Source: Bacillota bacterium (GTDB lineage Bacteria > Bacillota_I > Bacilli_A > RFN20 > CAG-826). Taken from it: a stretch of DNA of 64,000 nucleotides. The stretch's first letter is position 1; the number at the start of each line of letters is the position of its first letter. Location of the stretch: positions 5,689 through 69,688 of the forward strand of contig JAEWMX010000013.1 of assembly GCA_023393065.1 (NCBI GenBank). Reading direction: 5' to 3'. Made by a program: the position numbers and the translations under genes. Shown here piece by piece: positions 8,740-16,206 of this stretch. The notes beneath the pieces are model-generated. The model did no database searches, was not told where the DNA came from, and worked only from the letters and a program-made list of their open reading frames with translations.

Positions 8740-9348
8740 CTAAATATTCGTTTTTAATTTGAGTCTTTTGCGTATTACTTGTCTCATCTGCTCGTTTTTC
8801 ACATTCTCCAATGCCCCTAGTTCCGCATCCGCGATTTCTAAGGAACGAGTCAGTGCATCAATAGAGGTGCCCTCATAGGCTGGTAAATCCACGACCGAAA
8901 CATCATACAAACGATCAATCTGCGTGATAGTCCGTTTCGGCACTTCTCCACTTCTATCCCAGCTTTGACTTTTGACAGTAAAAGCAAATGACATCTTGTC
9001 TAGTAACCCAGCGACAATCGATTTATAAACATCCCGATTTGACTGAGTATCAATTAATTCGGCTCTAATCTTGAGGCCACGTTCATCAATTTGAAAGGTG
9101 AGCGAACCATTACGAGTCCGCGCTAGTATAAGGCGGTTGTCGGTATGGTTATATTTGAGCGGCACATCTTGTAAATCAGCGCCTTCAAGAGATCGTTGAT
9201 CGATAACTTCTGTAAAACCATGTTCTCTATCACCGATGAGCGTTTCTTGGTTAAAAACGATTGCATAACCTTCAATAATCATTTTTTCAGCTTCATCAGG
9301 GCTTTTACCTTCAATGGTAGAAAACCGAACTTCTTTATTTTTTAACAT
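8740..9348 (-). CDS. HK97 prohead protease
   Basis: The preferred start is the ATG at 9346-9348, with an AGGAGGAAGAAG ribosome site, giving 202 residues. A longer frame reaches into the portal gene but has no ribosome site. The protein matches Caudovirales prohead proteases (herpesvirus-like serine fold): EGYAIVFNQET, a YNHTDN motif holding the catalytic His, and KMSFAFTVKSQ holding the catalytic Ser. It matures the procapsid by cutting the capsid delta domain. It overlaps the portal gene by 14 bases. Confidence 0.9.
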   Translation of the reverse strand: MLKNKEVRFSTIEGKSPDEAEKMIIEGYAIVFNQETLIGDREHGFTEVIDQRSLEGADLQDVPLKYNHTDNRLILARTRNGSLTFQIDERGLKIRAELIDTQSNRDVYKSIVAGLLDKMSFAFTVKSQSWDRSGEVPKRTITQIDRLYDVSVVDLPAYEGTSIDALTRSLEIADAELGALENVKNEQMRQVIRKRLKLKTNI

Positions 9349-10561
9349 CTTCTTCCTCCTTCGGCTCTTCACCGACTTGGTATTTGTTCGCGCTATTTGC
9401 GTCGACATAGTTAAGTGATTGGAGACGCTTATCTCCGCCTTCGATTGGCTCAAGACCTAGTAAACTTCTCGATTCATTTAAAGAGAGGATTCCTAGTCCC
9501 ATTAGTTTTTCAATCGCACTGACTTTGGTGTTCCATGACGCGTATTGTAAACGCTCGGAGTAAAAGACAATTTGCTCTCCGTTTTCTAGATTGTTTCTCG
9601 TTAAGAGTGCTTTAGAAAAGGTCTCTGAAAAAGCAATAGCGATGCCTTCAATCGTCCCTTCATAAAATGCGTTATATTCATCCTCGGTGTATTTGTTGTC
9701 ATAGATTGATTCACTGACACCGAAATAGGTGATGATCTTCTTTTGTAGGAAAGTGAGCGTCTCACTACTGACGAGTTTGGGATCGACACTTAGCGGTATG
9801 TAATCACTTTTAAGGTCGACGGGGACTATTGAAGAATTGCCATTTATCGTCGCCTCTTTAAGCGCACGATCGAATTCATCCTTCTGTGCTTTTTTATCTT
9901 TTTCCGAGAGCAGCCCATTGATTTTTAGTAAGCCTTTAATTTGAAAGCTACTTCTGATGGCGTTATCAATTCCCTGGAGCACAGAGTCGTTAATCTTGAT
10001 GGTCTTTAAGATTGCAGAATGGTCTGAGATTGCTCCACTGCCACCGAAGATATCGTTGAGGCCATAGAACCTCCGCATGTGAATGATGGATTCATAGGGC
10101 AGAGTATAGGCTCTTCCATCTAGAAAAGAAAAACGGAGGTATAAATCTCCGCTTGAATCTTTAATCGCCTCGACTGAGTTAGGTTTGATTGGCCATAACT
10201 CTTTTAGTTCATAGGTGTTTTCGTCATAAACTGGATAAATGAATGCGTTATTGTTTAGATATAAAAGTGTCACCACTCGATAGATAAAATCGTAAGGCGT
10301 CATCAATGGATTAGGCTGATATTTTAGTAAATATGCGAGTGTTCCCTTTTTCTCCACGACTGACGAGTTATCAAGGTTTTTTACATATCGCGGTTTAAGT
10401 TTTGCAGCATGAGTTGCGATGCGATCGATACAAATCTTGACGACATCACTGGCGTTGATATTGTTGCCAAAATCGTTAAATATATTTAAGGTTGATTGAA
10501 AAACTTTTGTGTCGTAATTCATCGGCTCAACGGTTTTCTTTTTTCTTGTAAATAATCCCAT
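9335..10561 (-). CDS. Portal protein, HK97 family
   Basis: The 408-residue protein is the dodecameric ring through which DNA enters the head. Features typical of the HK97 portal family are YLLKYQPNPLMTPYDFIYR, LYLNNNAFIYP, GLNDIFGGSGAISDH, and a C-terminal VDANSANKYQVGEE. It starts MGLFTRKKKT with an AGGAGGC ribosome site and lies between the large terminase and protease genes. Length is normal. Confidence 0.93.
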   Translation of the reverse strand: MGLFTRKKKTVEPMNYDTKVFQSTLNIFNDFGNNINASDVVKICIDRIATHAAKLKPRYVKNLDNSSVVEKKGTLAYLLKYQPNPLMTPYDFIYRVVTLLYLNNNAFIYPVYDENTYELKELWPIKPNSVEAIKDSSGDLYLRFSFLDGRAYTLPYESIIHMRRFYGLNDIFGGSGAISDHSAILKTIKINDSVLQGIDNAIRSSFQIKGLLKINGLLSEKDKKAQKDEFDRALKEATINGNSSIVPVDLKSDYIPLSVDPKLVSSETLTFLQKKIITYFGVSESIYDNKYTEDEYNAFYEGTIEGIAIAFSETFSKALLTRNNLENGEQIVFYSERLQYASWNTKVSAIEKLMGLGILSLNESRSLLGLEPIEGGDKRLQSLNYVDANSANKYQVGEEPKEEEDVKK

Positions 10562-10569
10562 AAAGCCTC

Positions 10570-12210
10570 CTAACTTATCATGTTTTCATAATCGGTTTTG
10601 TATCGGTTTAAGACAGCATAAGCAATGATTAAAGCAACCGTTCCATCAATCCTTCTTAACTTTGAATTCAGCTTCGAAGGCTGGATGTTTCCGTTGATGT
10701 CGACCTTCGCTTGGGTGTTACTTAGGCACCACTTCAAAATCGGATTGTTGTTATAGATCACAAGTTTATTTTTCAGATCAGCTTCAAGTTGTTTCATCGG
10801 TTCTGAAAGGGAGTAAACGCCCTGTCTCACTTTTTCCATCGTGAAACCAGCGTCTTCCATCTCTTTAATCCAGTACTGTGAGTTCCACGGATCAAAGCCA
10901 ATCCAAAGTGGTCTAATTTGATAAGTTTGAATCATCTTAACAAACCACTTGGTCACTAGTGTAAAATCATTTTGATTACCATCTGTAAGTGTGATGAATC
11001 CACGTTTATGCCAAATATCATAAGGAACACTATCTTCCGCTATGCGCTGCGCTAATACATCTGAGGGCATGAAAAATTGTGGAATCACATACTTCTTCCC
11101 ATCTTTGATGACTAAGAGAATTGCCACGGTTAAATCGGTGGTCGAAGATAAATCAACGCCGCCTATGGCATAGCTATCTTTCAGGAAATCAAGCTCAAAT
11201 TTAGTCTCGTTATTTAGATCAGCAAAGTTTAGCCATGATCCACTATCGAGTTGCTTCAAATTAAAATCTTTACAGAGCATCGTTACACGCGTCGAGAGGT
11301 CGTTTTTAGCTTTGTTCATAATGTCATCTAAGTAGGAGACAAGTTTTATTTTCCCAATGGAAGGATTGCTCTTTTGCCATGAAGTAGAATCTTCGAAGAC
11401 CTCATCAATGCTGTCCTGCGTATAAAGCCAAGGGAGAATCCGGATATCATTGATTTCGCCCTTAATCATCTTGCGGCAGTAATCGAGTTTGCTATCAAGA
11501 AATCCATCTACTGTAGTGCCTTCAGTCGTGATAATGAAAATAAGCGGCTCTTTCTTAGTTGATTGACTTTGTTTAATCGCGTCATACACTTTTGAATCTG
11601 TCATTTCGTGCACTTCGTCAATACATCCGACCTCGATGTTGTAACCATCTTTATTACGCGACTGCGCCGATAGTTTTTTAATCTTGTTTTTATTCTTAGG
11701 CGAGTAGATATAGAAGATATTTTTCTTTGATCGCTTCTCATTTCTAAGCGGCCGGCTTTGCTCACGCATGTTATTTATCTCTTCAAAAAGGATGGATGCT
11801 TGGTCGTTCGTGTTTGAGGCACAGACGATATCAACCCCTCCCGAGCTTAAGAAAAACTCCGCCAGGTCAATGCCTGCAATGAACGTTGTCTTGCCGTTTT
11901 TGCGCGCTACAACGAGCAGAACTTCATTAAACCTACGCAAACCGGTGTCCGCCATTTTGAAGCCGTAGGAGGCCTCTAAAAACGCTTTTTCCCATAATTC
12001 TAGGATGAATGGTTGACCGTTAAAGGGGGATTTAGTGTGTTTACAAAACTTTTCAATAAAGTCAATTCGTAGTAGCCCTGGCTTTGTGTCATAGACATAG
12101 GCGGGATTGGCCATATCTTCCTTCAAAGCATCGATGACACTTTTTAGTTCTTTGCCAACCCGGATCCTTCCACTTTCAATTTCATCAAGGTACTCAAGTA
12201 AATAACTCAT
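10570..12210 (-). CDS. Terminase large subunit (TerL)
   Basis: This 546-residue DNA-packaging motor has an N-terminal ATPase with Walker A-like VARKNGKTT (about 101-109) and Walker B IDEVHE (197-202). The C-terminal RNase H-like nuclease begins GGVDLSSTTDL near residue 350 and has a late Asp in RRIDGTVALI. This is the Terminase_1 (HK97-type) family, consistent with cos packaging and the nearby HNH gene. The start overlaps the stop of the upstream small gene as ATGA, implying coupling. Confidence 0.95.
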   Translation of the reverse strand: MSYLLEYLDEIESGRIRVGKELKSVIDALKEDMANPAYVYDTKPGLLRIDFIEKFCKHTKSPFNGQPFILELWEKAFLEASYGFKMADTGLRRFNEVLLVVARKNGKTTFIAGIDLAEFFLSSGGVDIVCASNTNDQASILFEEINNMREQSRPLRNEKRSKKNIFYIYSPKNKNKIKKLSAQSRNKDGYNIEVGCIDEVHEMTDSKVYDAIKQSQSTKKEPLIFIITTEGTTVDGFLDSKLDYCRKMIKGEINDIRILPWLYTQDSIDEVFEDSTSWQKSNPSIGKIKLVSYLDDIMNKAKNDLSTRVTMLCKDFNLKQLDSGSWLNFADLNNETKFELDFLKDSYAIGGVDLSSTTDLTVAILLVIKDGKKYVIPQFFMPSDVLAQRIAEDSVPYDIWHKRGFITLTDGNQNDFTLVTKWFVKMIQTYQIRPLWIGFDPWNSQYWIKEMEDAGFTMEKVRQGVYSLSEPMKQLEADLKNKLVIYNNNPILKWCLSNTQAKVDINGNIQPSKLNSKLRRIDGTVALIIAYAVLNRYKTDYENMIS

Positions 12211-12431
12211 TCTTCAATGGGCGCGCTTTCTTCTTGGGGATATAACCTGGGCGCATTGGCCTTAGGAAGGGCATCGTCAGTGGGTTCATCAATATCGTGG
12301 TAATGAATCTCGCTATCTTTTTTCCCTAGAATGAGCCAGGGGCCAATAATAAGACCATCCGTCACACTTTGAAGGACCTTACCTACTTCTGCATATAGAA
12401 TGCGTCGTCCGTTTTCTTCTTTTATTTCCAT
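12207..12431 (-). CDS. Small phage protein of unknown function
   Basis: A 74-residue acidic protein, starting MEIKEENGRRILYAEVGK, is preceded by a clear GTAGGAGGAA ribosome site. It contains a GLIIGPWLILGKKDSEIHYH segment and a disordered acidic/Pro-rich tail. It lies between the LRR protein and TerL with a 4-base overlap to TerL. It may be an accessory of the LRR protein (chaperone or assembly factor), but that is only positional inference. Confidence 0.6.
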   Translation of the reverse strand: MEIKEENGRRILYAEVGKVLQSVTDGLIIGPWLILGKKDSEIHYHDIDEPTDDALPKANAPRLYPQEESAPIEE

Positions 12432-12442
12432 AAGGGTTCCTC

Positions 12443-13567
12443 CTACGCTAATGACCAGTTTTTATTAAGCGCGATATTAAGTTCTTCTTGTGTGCACTTA
12501 GCAAGGTTAGCGGCACCCAAAGTGAGCACCTTTGCCCCTGCACCGCCTAGATCCTTCAATGATTGAAACATCAAGACGATGGATTCTTTTGTTAGGTTTG
12601 TGACGTTTGAAAAGTTAGATGAAACATTGAAACTCGTTTGTAGTGTGATTTTATTAAGTAAAGGGCAATCTTGAATAGCGTTTGCCGGAATCGCTGAGGT
12701 CACTGTGTTAGGAATCCAGACTTCGTTTAATACCGGACAACTTTTAATAACAGATGTTCCGCCCGAGAGGGTTTGCAGCCGATCGGGAAGGTATAATTTC
12801 GTGAGGTTAGGAATGTTCCAAAAAGCATAGCTGCCTAAAGTCCGTAGGTTCGATAAAGCTTCAAAGCGGACGATGCCACATCCGCAACTGCCGAGATTAT
12901 ATTTTCCCCATGCATCAATTGACTTTGGAAAGGTGATATCGCCAAGATTCGCAATTCGGTAGATCGCGTAATCTTCGAGTGTTCTAAGCTGCGATCCTTC
13001 TTCAAAAATAATCCCGTTACAACCCGAATCATATAAGATACGGTCTTTAATGGTGATGATGCTCGAAGGAATAATTAACTTAAATGCCTGCGCATAGTTT
13101 GATAAGAAATAGCTACTAATAAATGACGCGGTGTTTGGAATTTGAAACTCATCAAAAGTTCCCTCAACTAACTCACGCAGAAGATTTTGTTCTTCTGTGG
13201 TCGAGTTGTTTCCTAAATTACCACGCGCAACATTCGCAATTAAAGGTTCGCTTGCATAGATGTAGTTTGCGGTAATGACACTACTTGCATTGGCGGGTTC
13301 ATCACAGCAGATAAAGGATATCTCCCACCTTCCTTCCCAGGCAGTGACGGCTTTGGGAATTTCAAAGGTGTTGTCATGAACGCGATATAGATAGTTGGTG
13401 TTTTGATGCGTGAATTTTAAGTAGTGATATTCGCTATCAACCTCTGGATCAACGGTGAAGTTTAACTTAACCCGCTTACTCTCTTTGAAAACGGAAATCG
13501 TTAGAGGAAACTCGCTTGTAATCAGCTTTCCTGTTTTATCAACGTTGATATTTATTTCATATGCCAT
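12443..13567 (-). CDS. Phage LRR (BspA/TpLRR-like) receptor-type protein
   Basis: The 374-residue protein has two parts. Residues 1-110 are beta-rich (MAYEININVDKTGKLI) and resemble the N-terminal domain of phage baseplate upper proteins. Residues about 165-330 carry irregular BspA-type leucine-rich repeats with the recurring patterns LRTLEDYAIYRI, DITFPKSI, LRTLGSYAFWNI and LYLPDRLQTL. The C-terminus (about 330-374) ends with LTLGAANLAKCTQEELNIA, a tail-piece I associate with phage tail LRR proteins. It probably binds a host surface ligand. Its place between the terminase subunits, far from the tail module, is unusual. Confidence 0.75.
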   Translation of the reverse strand: MAYEININVDKTGKLITSEFPLTISVFKESKRVKLNFTVDPEVDSEYHYLKFTHQNTNYLYRVHDNTFEIPKAVTAWEGRWEISFICCDEPANASSVITANYIYASEPLIANVARGNLGNNSTTEEQNLLRELVEGTFDEFQIPNTASFISSYFLSNYAQAFKLIIPSSIITIKDRILYDSGCNGIIFEEGSQLRTLEDYAIYRIANLGDITFPKSIDAWGKYNLGSCGCGIVRFEALSNLRTLGSYAFWNIPNLTKLYLPDRLQTLSGGTSVIKSCPVLNEVWIPNTVTSAIPANAIQDCPLLNKITLQTSFNVSSNFSNVTNLTKESIVLMFQSLKDLGGAGAKVLTLGAANLAKCTQEELNIALNKNWSLA

Positions 13568-13576
13568 AGTGCCTCC

Positions 13577-13909
13577 TTACAAATTCGCGTTCCTCAAGAA
13601 CTCATCAAATTCGTCGTCGTTATCGATTGTATTTCTACCCATCACAATGCTGAGTGTCTTAATAATTCCTTGATATACCGTCAAGGTTTTAAGGTATGTT
13701 TTGTAGTTAACGGATTCACGAGAGTTACCTTTATTTGAGAACTGAATAGCCCCATGTTTTTTTAGTGAAACCTCTAGTTCGTCTAATTGAACTTTAAGAA
13801 AAGCTGCCTTCATCAGCAGCTCATTAATTAACTTTGTTTTGTTCTCGTCTACGTCTTTGAATAAATCTAACAACCGAGCGTATTCTATTTGTACATTTTC
13901 ATAATTCAT
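13577..13909 (-). CDS. Terminase small subunit (P27-like)
   Basis: The 110-residue, helix-rich protein is acidic and contains LLMKAAFLKVQLDELEVSLKKHG followed by VYQGIIKTLSIVM, the layout of short P27-type small terminases that recognise the packaging start. It precedes TerL with the LRR and small genes between. The GGAGG ribosome site immediately follows an intrinsic terminator. A competing small-terminase candidate is the HTH protein at 17420-17917. Confidence 0.65.
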   Translation of the reverse strand: MNYENVQIEYARLLDLFKDVDENKTKLINELLMKAAFLKVQLDELEVSLKKHGAIQFSNKGNSRESVNYKTYLKTLTVYQGIIKTLSIVMGRNTIDNDDEFDEFLRNANL

Positions 13910-13923
13910 CTGCTTCCTCCAAT

Positions 13924-13953
13924 AAAAAAACCAGGCCGTTTCCGGAATCCTGG
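13924..13953 (-). terminator. Intrinsic terminator before terS
   Basis: Read on the minus strand, CCAGG and CCTGG form the base of a hairpin with inner CCG/CGG pairs and a GAAA loop, followed by seven Ts. It lies between the 76-residue gene and terS, and the terS ribosome site begins right after the T-tract. Late transcription must start below it or read through it. Confidence 0.75.
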
Positions 13954-14017
13954 ATTTTTGAAATTTTAGCCTCCCACATTTGTGAGGTCGGGGCTGCGGT
14001 ACTAGAACAATAATATG
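13954..14017. other. Candidate cos/packaging region
   Basis: This short non-coding stretch lies between the 76-residue gene and the terS terminator. In HK97-type cos phages the cohesive-end site usually lies beside the HNH and terS genes, so this is the most likely place in the window. The sequence holds an imperfect repeat (CCTCACAAATGTGGGAGG), but no cos motif is recognisable by eye. Confidence 0.3.
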
Positions 14018-14248
14018 CTATCTTTTAACGGGGGGCTTAATCTCGATGAATAGTTTAATTCTGTCGAGTTCAACCTCAGGAATTCCCTTTTTAACAAGCT
14101 GCTTATAAATCGAACGTGCCTTTCGAGGTGGAACGTTATACTCCTCTTCAATTAGATATTCATTAATCTCGTCAGCTTTTAGTTGTTGAGTTTTGTTAGG
14201 ATCATTCCAAATTTCTAAACAATGTGTGATAGTTTCTTTTCGTGACAT
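14018..14248 (-). CDS. Small phage protein next to HNH
   Basis: A 76-residue basic/acidic mixed protein, starting MSRKETITHCLEIWNDP, contains a predicted helix-turn-helix-like segment (TQQLKADEINEYLIEEEYNVPPRKA-type pattern). The ribosome site AGAGGT lies six bases before the ATG. It sits between HNH and terS and may assist packaging or regulate late genes; no family recognised. Confidence 0.55.
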   Translation of the reverse strand: MSRKETITHCLEIWNDPNKTQQLKADEINEYLIEEEYNVPPRKARSIYKQLVKKGIPEVELDRIKLFIEIKPPVKR

Positions 14249-14271
14249 GAATATACCTCTTTGGTCCTATT

Positions 14272-14574
14272 TTAACACTCTTGATGAGTCAAATTTCCGT
14301 CCCCATCGAAATTTTGTTTGTTCTTATTGAACCGCTTATGCTCTTTGTTATGGCAGTCTTTGCATAGCAGTATTAGATTGTCTTGATTTAAAGTTACATT
14401 AAGATCATTAACATTACTCGGTGAGACATGGACAATATGGTGAACTTCTTCTCCAACTCCGCCACATTTCTCGCACCTTCCGTTCGCACTCGTTATCTTG
14501 ATTAAACGCGCCTGTTGCCAAGCAGAACTTCGATAAAAGCGGTTAATGGCAGCACAAGTACTAATCATGGACAA
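14272..14574 (-). CDS. HNH endonuclease (packaging-associated)
   Basis: The 100-residue protein contains a complete HNH fold: a CEKCGG knuckle, EVHHIVHVSP with the catalytic His pair, DNLILLCKDCH and the closing HNKEH. Phage HNH proteins beside terminase genes are required for cos cleavage in HK97-type phages. The start is either TTG at 14574 or ATG at 14568; the GGAG ribosome site is better spaced for the TTG. It overlaps the 3' end of the SAM synthetase gene by up to 14 bases, showing co-transcription with it. Confidence 0.88.
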   Translation of the reverse strand: MSMISTCAAINRFYRSSAWQQARLIKITSANGRCEKCGGVGEEVHHIVHVSPSNVNDLNVTLNQDNLILLCKDCHNKEHKRFNKNKQNFDGDGNLTHQEC

Positions 14575-15682
14575 GCTTTGCTCCTGCCGACAACACTTGA
14601 GAAAGTCTGCTTAGCTTTTCCCATGGAAGCTTTAAATCATCTCGACCAACATGACCATATTTAGCGAGTTCATAATACTTAACAGATCCGAGACTCAACT
14701 CTTCTCTTATACTTCTCGGGCTAAAATTAAACACATTCTTAACTAACTTTAATAGCTCTTCTTCGTTTACATCTGATGTACCAAAGGTATCTACCGTTAG
14801 AGAAATAGGATTAGCGATTCCAATAGCGTACGACACTCCTACTTCACATCTATTTGCGAGCCCTGAGGCAACGATATGTTTCGCCACAAACCGACAATAG
14901 TATGCGGCAGAGCGGTCGACTTTGCTTGGATCTTTACCCGAGAAAGCACCACCGCCATGACGACCAACGCCACCATAGGTGTCACAGATAATCTTACGTC
15001 CGGTTAAACCTGAATCAGCATAAGGACCACCAATAACGAATTCTCCGGTTGGATTAATAAGAATGGAGGTTCTATCACTTATATACTCTGGTGGAATCAC
15101 ATCTTTGATGACTCTTTTTATAATCGGTTCAAAGACACTCCGATCAACCCCTGGTTTTGTTTGGGCAGATACAACAACGGTTGTCACATGAGATGGAACG
15201 CTATCTACATAAGCGACGCTGACTTGGCATTTACCGTCAGGACCGAAGACTGAACTGTGAAGGTTCTTTGTAATGCGATCCATTTCGATGGCAATATTCC
15301 TTGATAGTTCAATGCTTAGTGGCATCAGTGTGGACGTGTCATTAGAGGCATAGCCAAACATGATCCCCTGATCACCCGCGCCATCTTTATCAACACCAAG
15401 CGCAATGTCTGGTGATTGTTTGGAGATTAACTCTAATACTTGGAAATGCTCATGGTAGCCGATATCGTTCAAAACGGATTTAGCAATCTTTGCCGGTTCA
15501 ATCTTCGCTGTAGTCGTCAGTTCTCCACCAATGACTAAGCAGTTATCTTTGATAAAACACTCAATTGCGACACGACTTTCTTTATCTACTTCTAAGCAGG
15601 CATCGAGAATGGCATCGCTAATTTGATCACAGACTTTATCAGGATGACCACGAAAAACAGATTCACTAGTTACAATTTTCAT
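14561..15682 (-). CDS. metK: S-adenosylmethionine synthetase (phage-borne)
   Basis: This enzyme makes S-adenosylmethionine from ATP and methionine. The 373-residue protein is near the usual 380-400 length and has all three signature regions: GHPDKVCDQISDAILD (12-27), GAGDQGIMFGYAS (101-113) and GGGAFSGKDPSKVDRSAAY (243-261). The active-site residues therefore look intact. It lies inside the phage operon, overlapping the HNH gene and three genes away from a DNA methyltransferase, which would use its product. The likely purpose is to supply methyl donor for phage DNA modification or to offset host SAM loss. A host-type housekeeping role is unlikely here. Confidence 0.95.
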   Translation of the reverse strand: MKIVTSESVFRGHPDKVCDQISDAILDACLEVDKESRVAIECFIKDNCLVIGGELTTTAKIEPAKIAKSVLNDIGYHEHFQVLELISKQSPDIALGVDKDGAGDQGIMFGYASNDTSTLMPLSIELSRNIAIEMDRITKNLHSSVFGPDGKCQVSVAYVDSVPSHVTTVVVSAQTKPGVDRSVFEPIIKRVIKDVIPPEYISDRTSILINPTGEFVIGGPYADSGLTGRKIICDTYGGVGRHGGGAFSGKDPSKVDRSAAYYCRFVAKHIVASGLANRCEVGVSYAIGIANPISLTVDTFGTSDVNEEELLKLVKNVFNFSPRSIREELSLGSVKYYELAKYGHVGRDDLKLPWEKLSRLSQVLSAGAKLVHD

Positions 15683-15712
15683 TACGAACTCCTTATTAAG
15701 AAAAAAAGGCCC

Positions 15713-15865
15713 TTAAGCCTTCTTGTTTAGTCTTTTAATGCGCTCGGGAATGACATACTTTAAATTGCATTCATCGCAGCACTTTTCGCCCTTCAACGGG
15801 CTTGGATTATTGCCATAACCAACAATTGTTTTGTGGCAGATACAACATTTTTCATTTTTGCTCAT
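15713..15865 (-). CDS. Small zinc-finger-like phage protein (50 aa)
   Basis: A 50-residue frame, starting MSKNEKCCICHKTIVGYG, has two Cys clusters (CCIC near 7-10 and CCDEC near 29-33) followed by NLKYVIPERIKRL. The Cys pairs suggest a zinc ribbon. An AGAGGT ribosome site precedes the ATG, and the gene overlaps its upstream neighbour by 14 bases. Similar small Cys-rich proteins with GYGNNP..L and CCDECN features occur in many Gram-positive phages; function unknown. Confidence 0.7.
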   Translation of the reverse strand: MSKNEKCCICHKTIVGYGNNPSPLKGEKCCDECNLKYVIPERIKRLNKKA

Positions 15866-16097
15866 TTTTAATTACCTCTTTAATATTCCGTTCTGGAATG
15901 ATGGCAACCATGCGCTCATGGGCTAGAAACTCAACCAGCGTGCTCGTCATGTCCCCGCCCGTAATGATGATGGCGTACCAAGTTCCCTCTAAATAGGATC
16001 CATCTTCGTAAACTTTATCAATGGTTCCTATCACGTCATAAAACTTCTTTTGATTCTTTAATTTAGCCTTAACAACTGCTCCTTGAGTGACTTTCAT
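15852..16097 (-). CDS. Conserved-type small phage protein
   Basis: The start at 16095-16097 has a GGAGG ribosome site and gives 81 residues (MKVTQGAVVKAKLKNQKKFY). The protein looks like a small beta-barrel (SH3-like) with GTIDKVYEDGSY and a YAIIITGGDM strand pair. It lies between the methyltransferase and the zinc-finger-like protein. Function is unknown. Confidence 0.55.
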   Translation of the reverse strand: MKVTQGAVVKAKLKNQKKFYDVIGTIDKVYEDGSYLEGTWYAIIITGGDMTSTLVEFLAHERMVAIIPERNIKEVIKNEQK

Positions 16098-16156
16098 GCT
16101 AACCTCCATAATGATGATTCATCATGTGTATGTTCGCGTAATAAACAACATATAGC

Positions 16157-16191
16157 AACGACAAAATCGATATATTTTGCTAGGTGTCGTT
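16157..16191. repeat. Inverted repeat AACGACA/TGTCGTT
   Basis: Seven-base arms at 16157-16163 and 16185-16191 flank a 21-base loop in the gap between the methyltransferase stop and the 81-residue gene start. On the plus strand the right arm runs into six Ts; on the minus (coding) strand no T-tract follows, so it is probably not a terminator for the operon. Confidence 0.4.
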
Positions 16192-16206
16192 TTTTGCTTT
16201 TATTGA

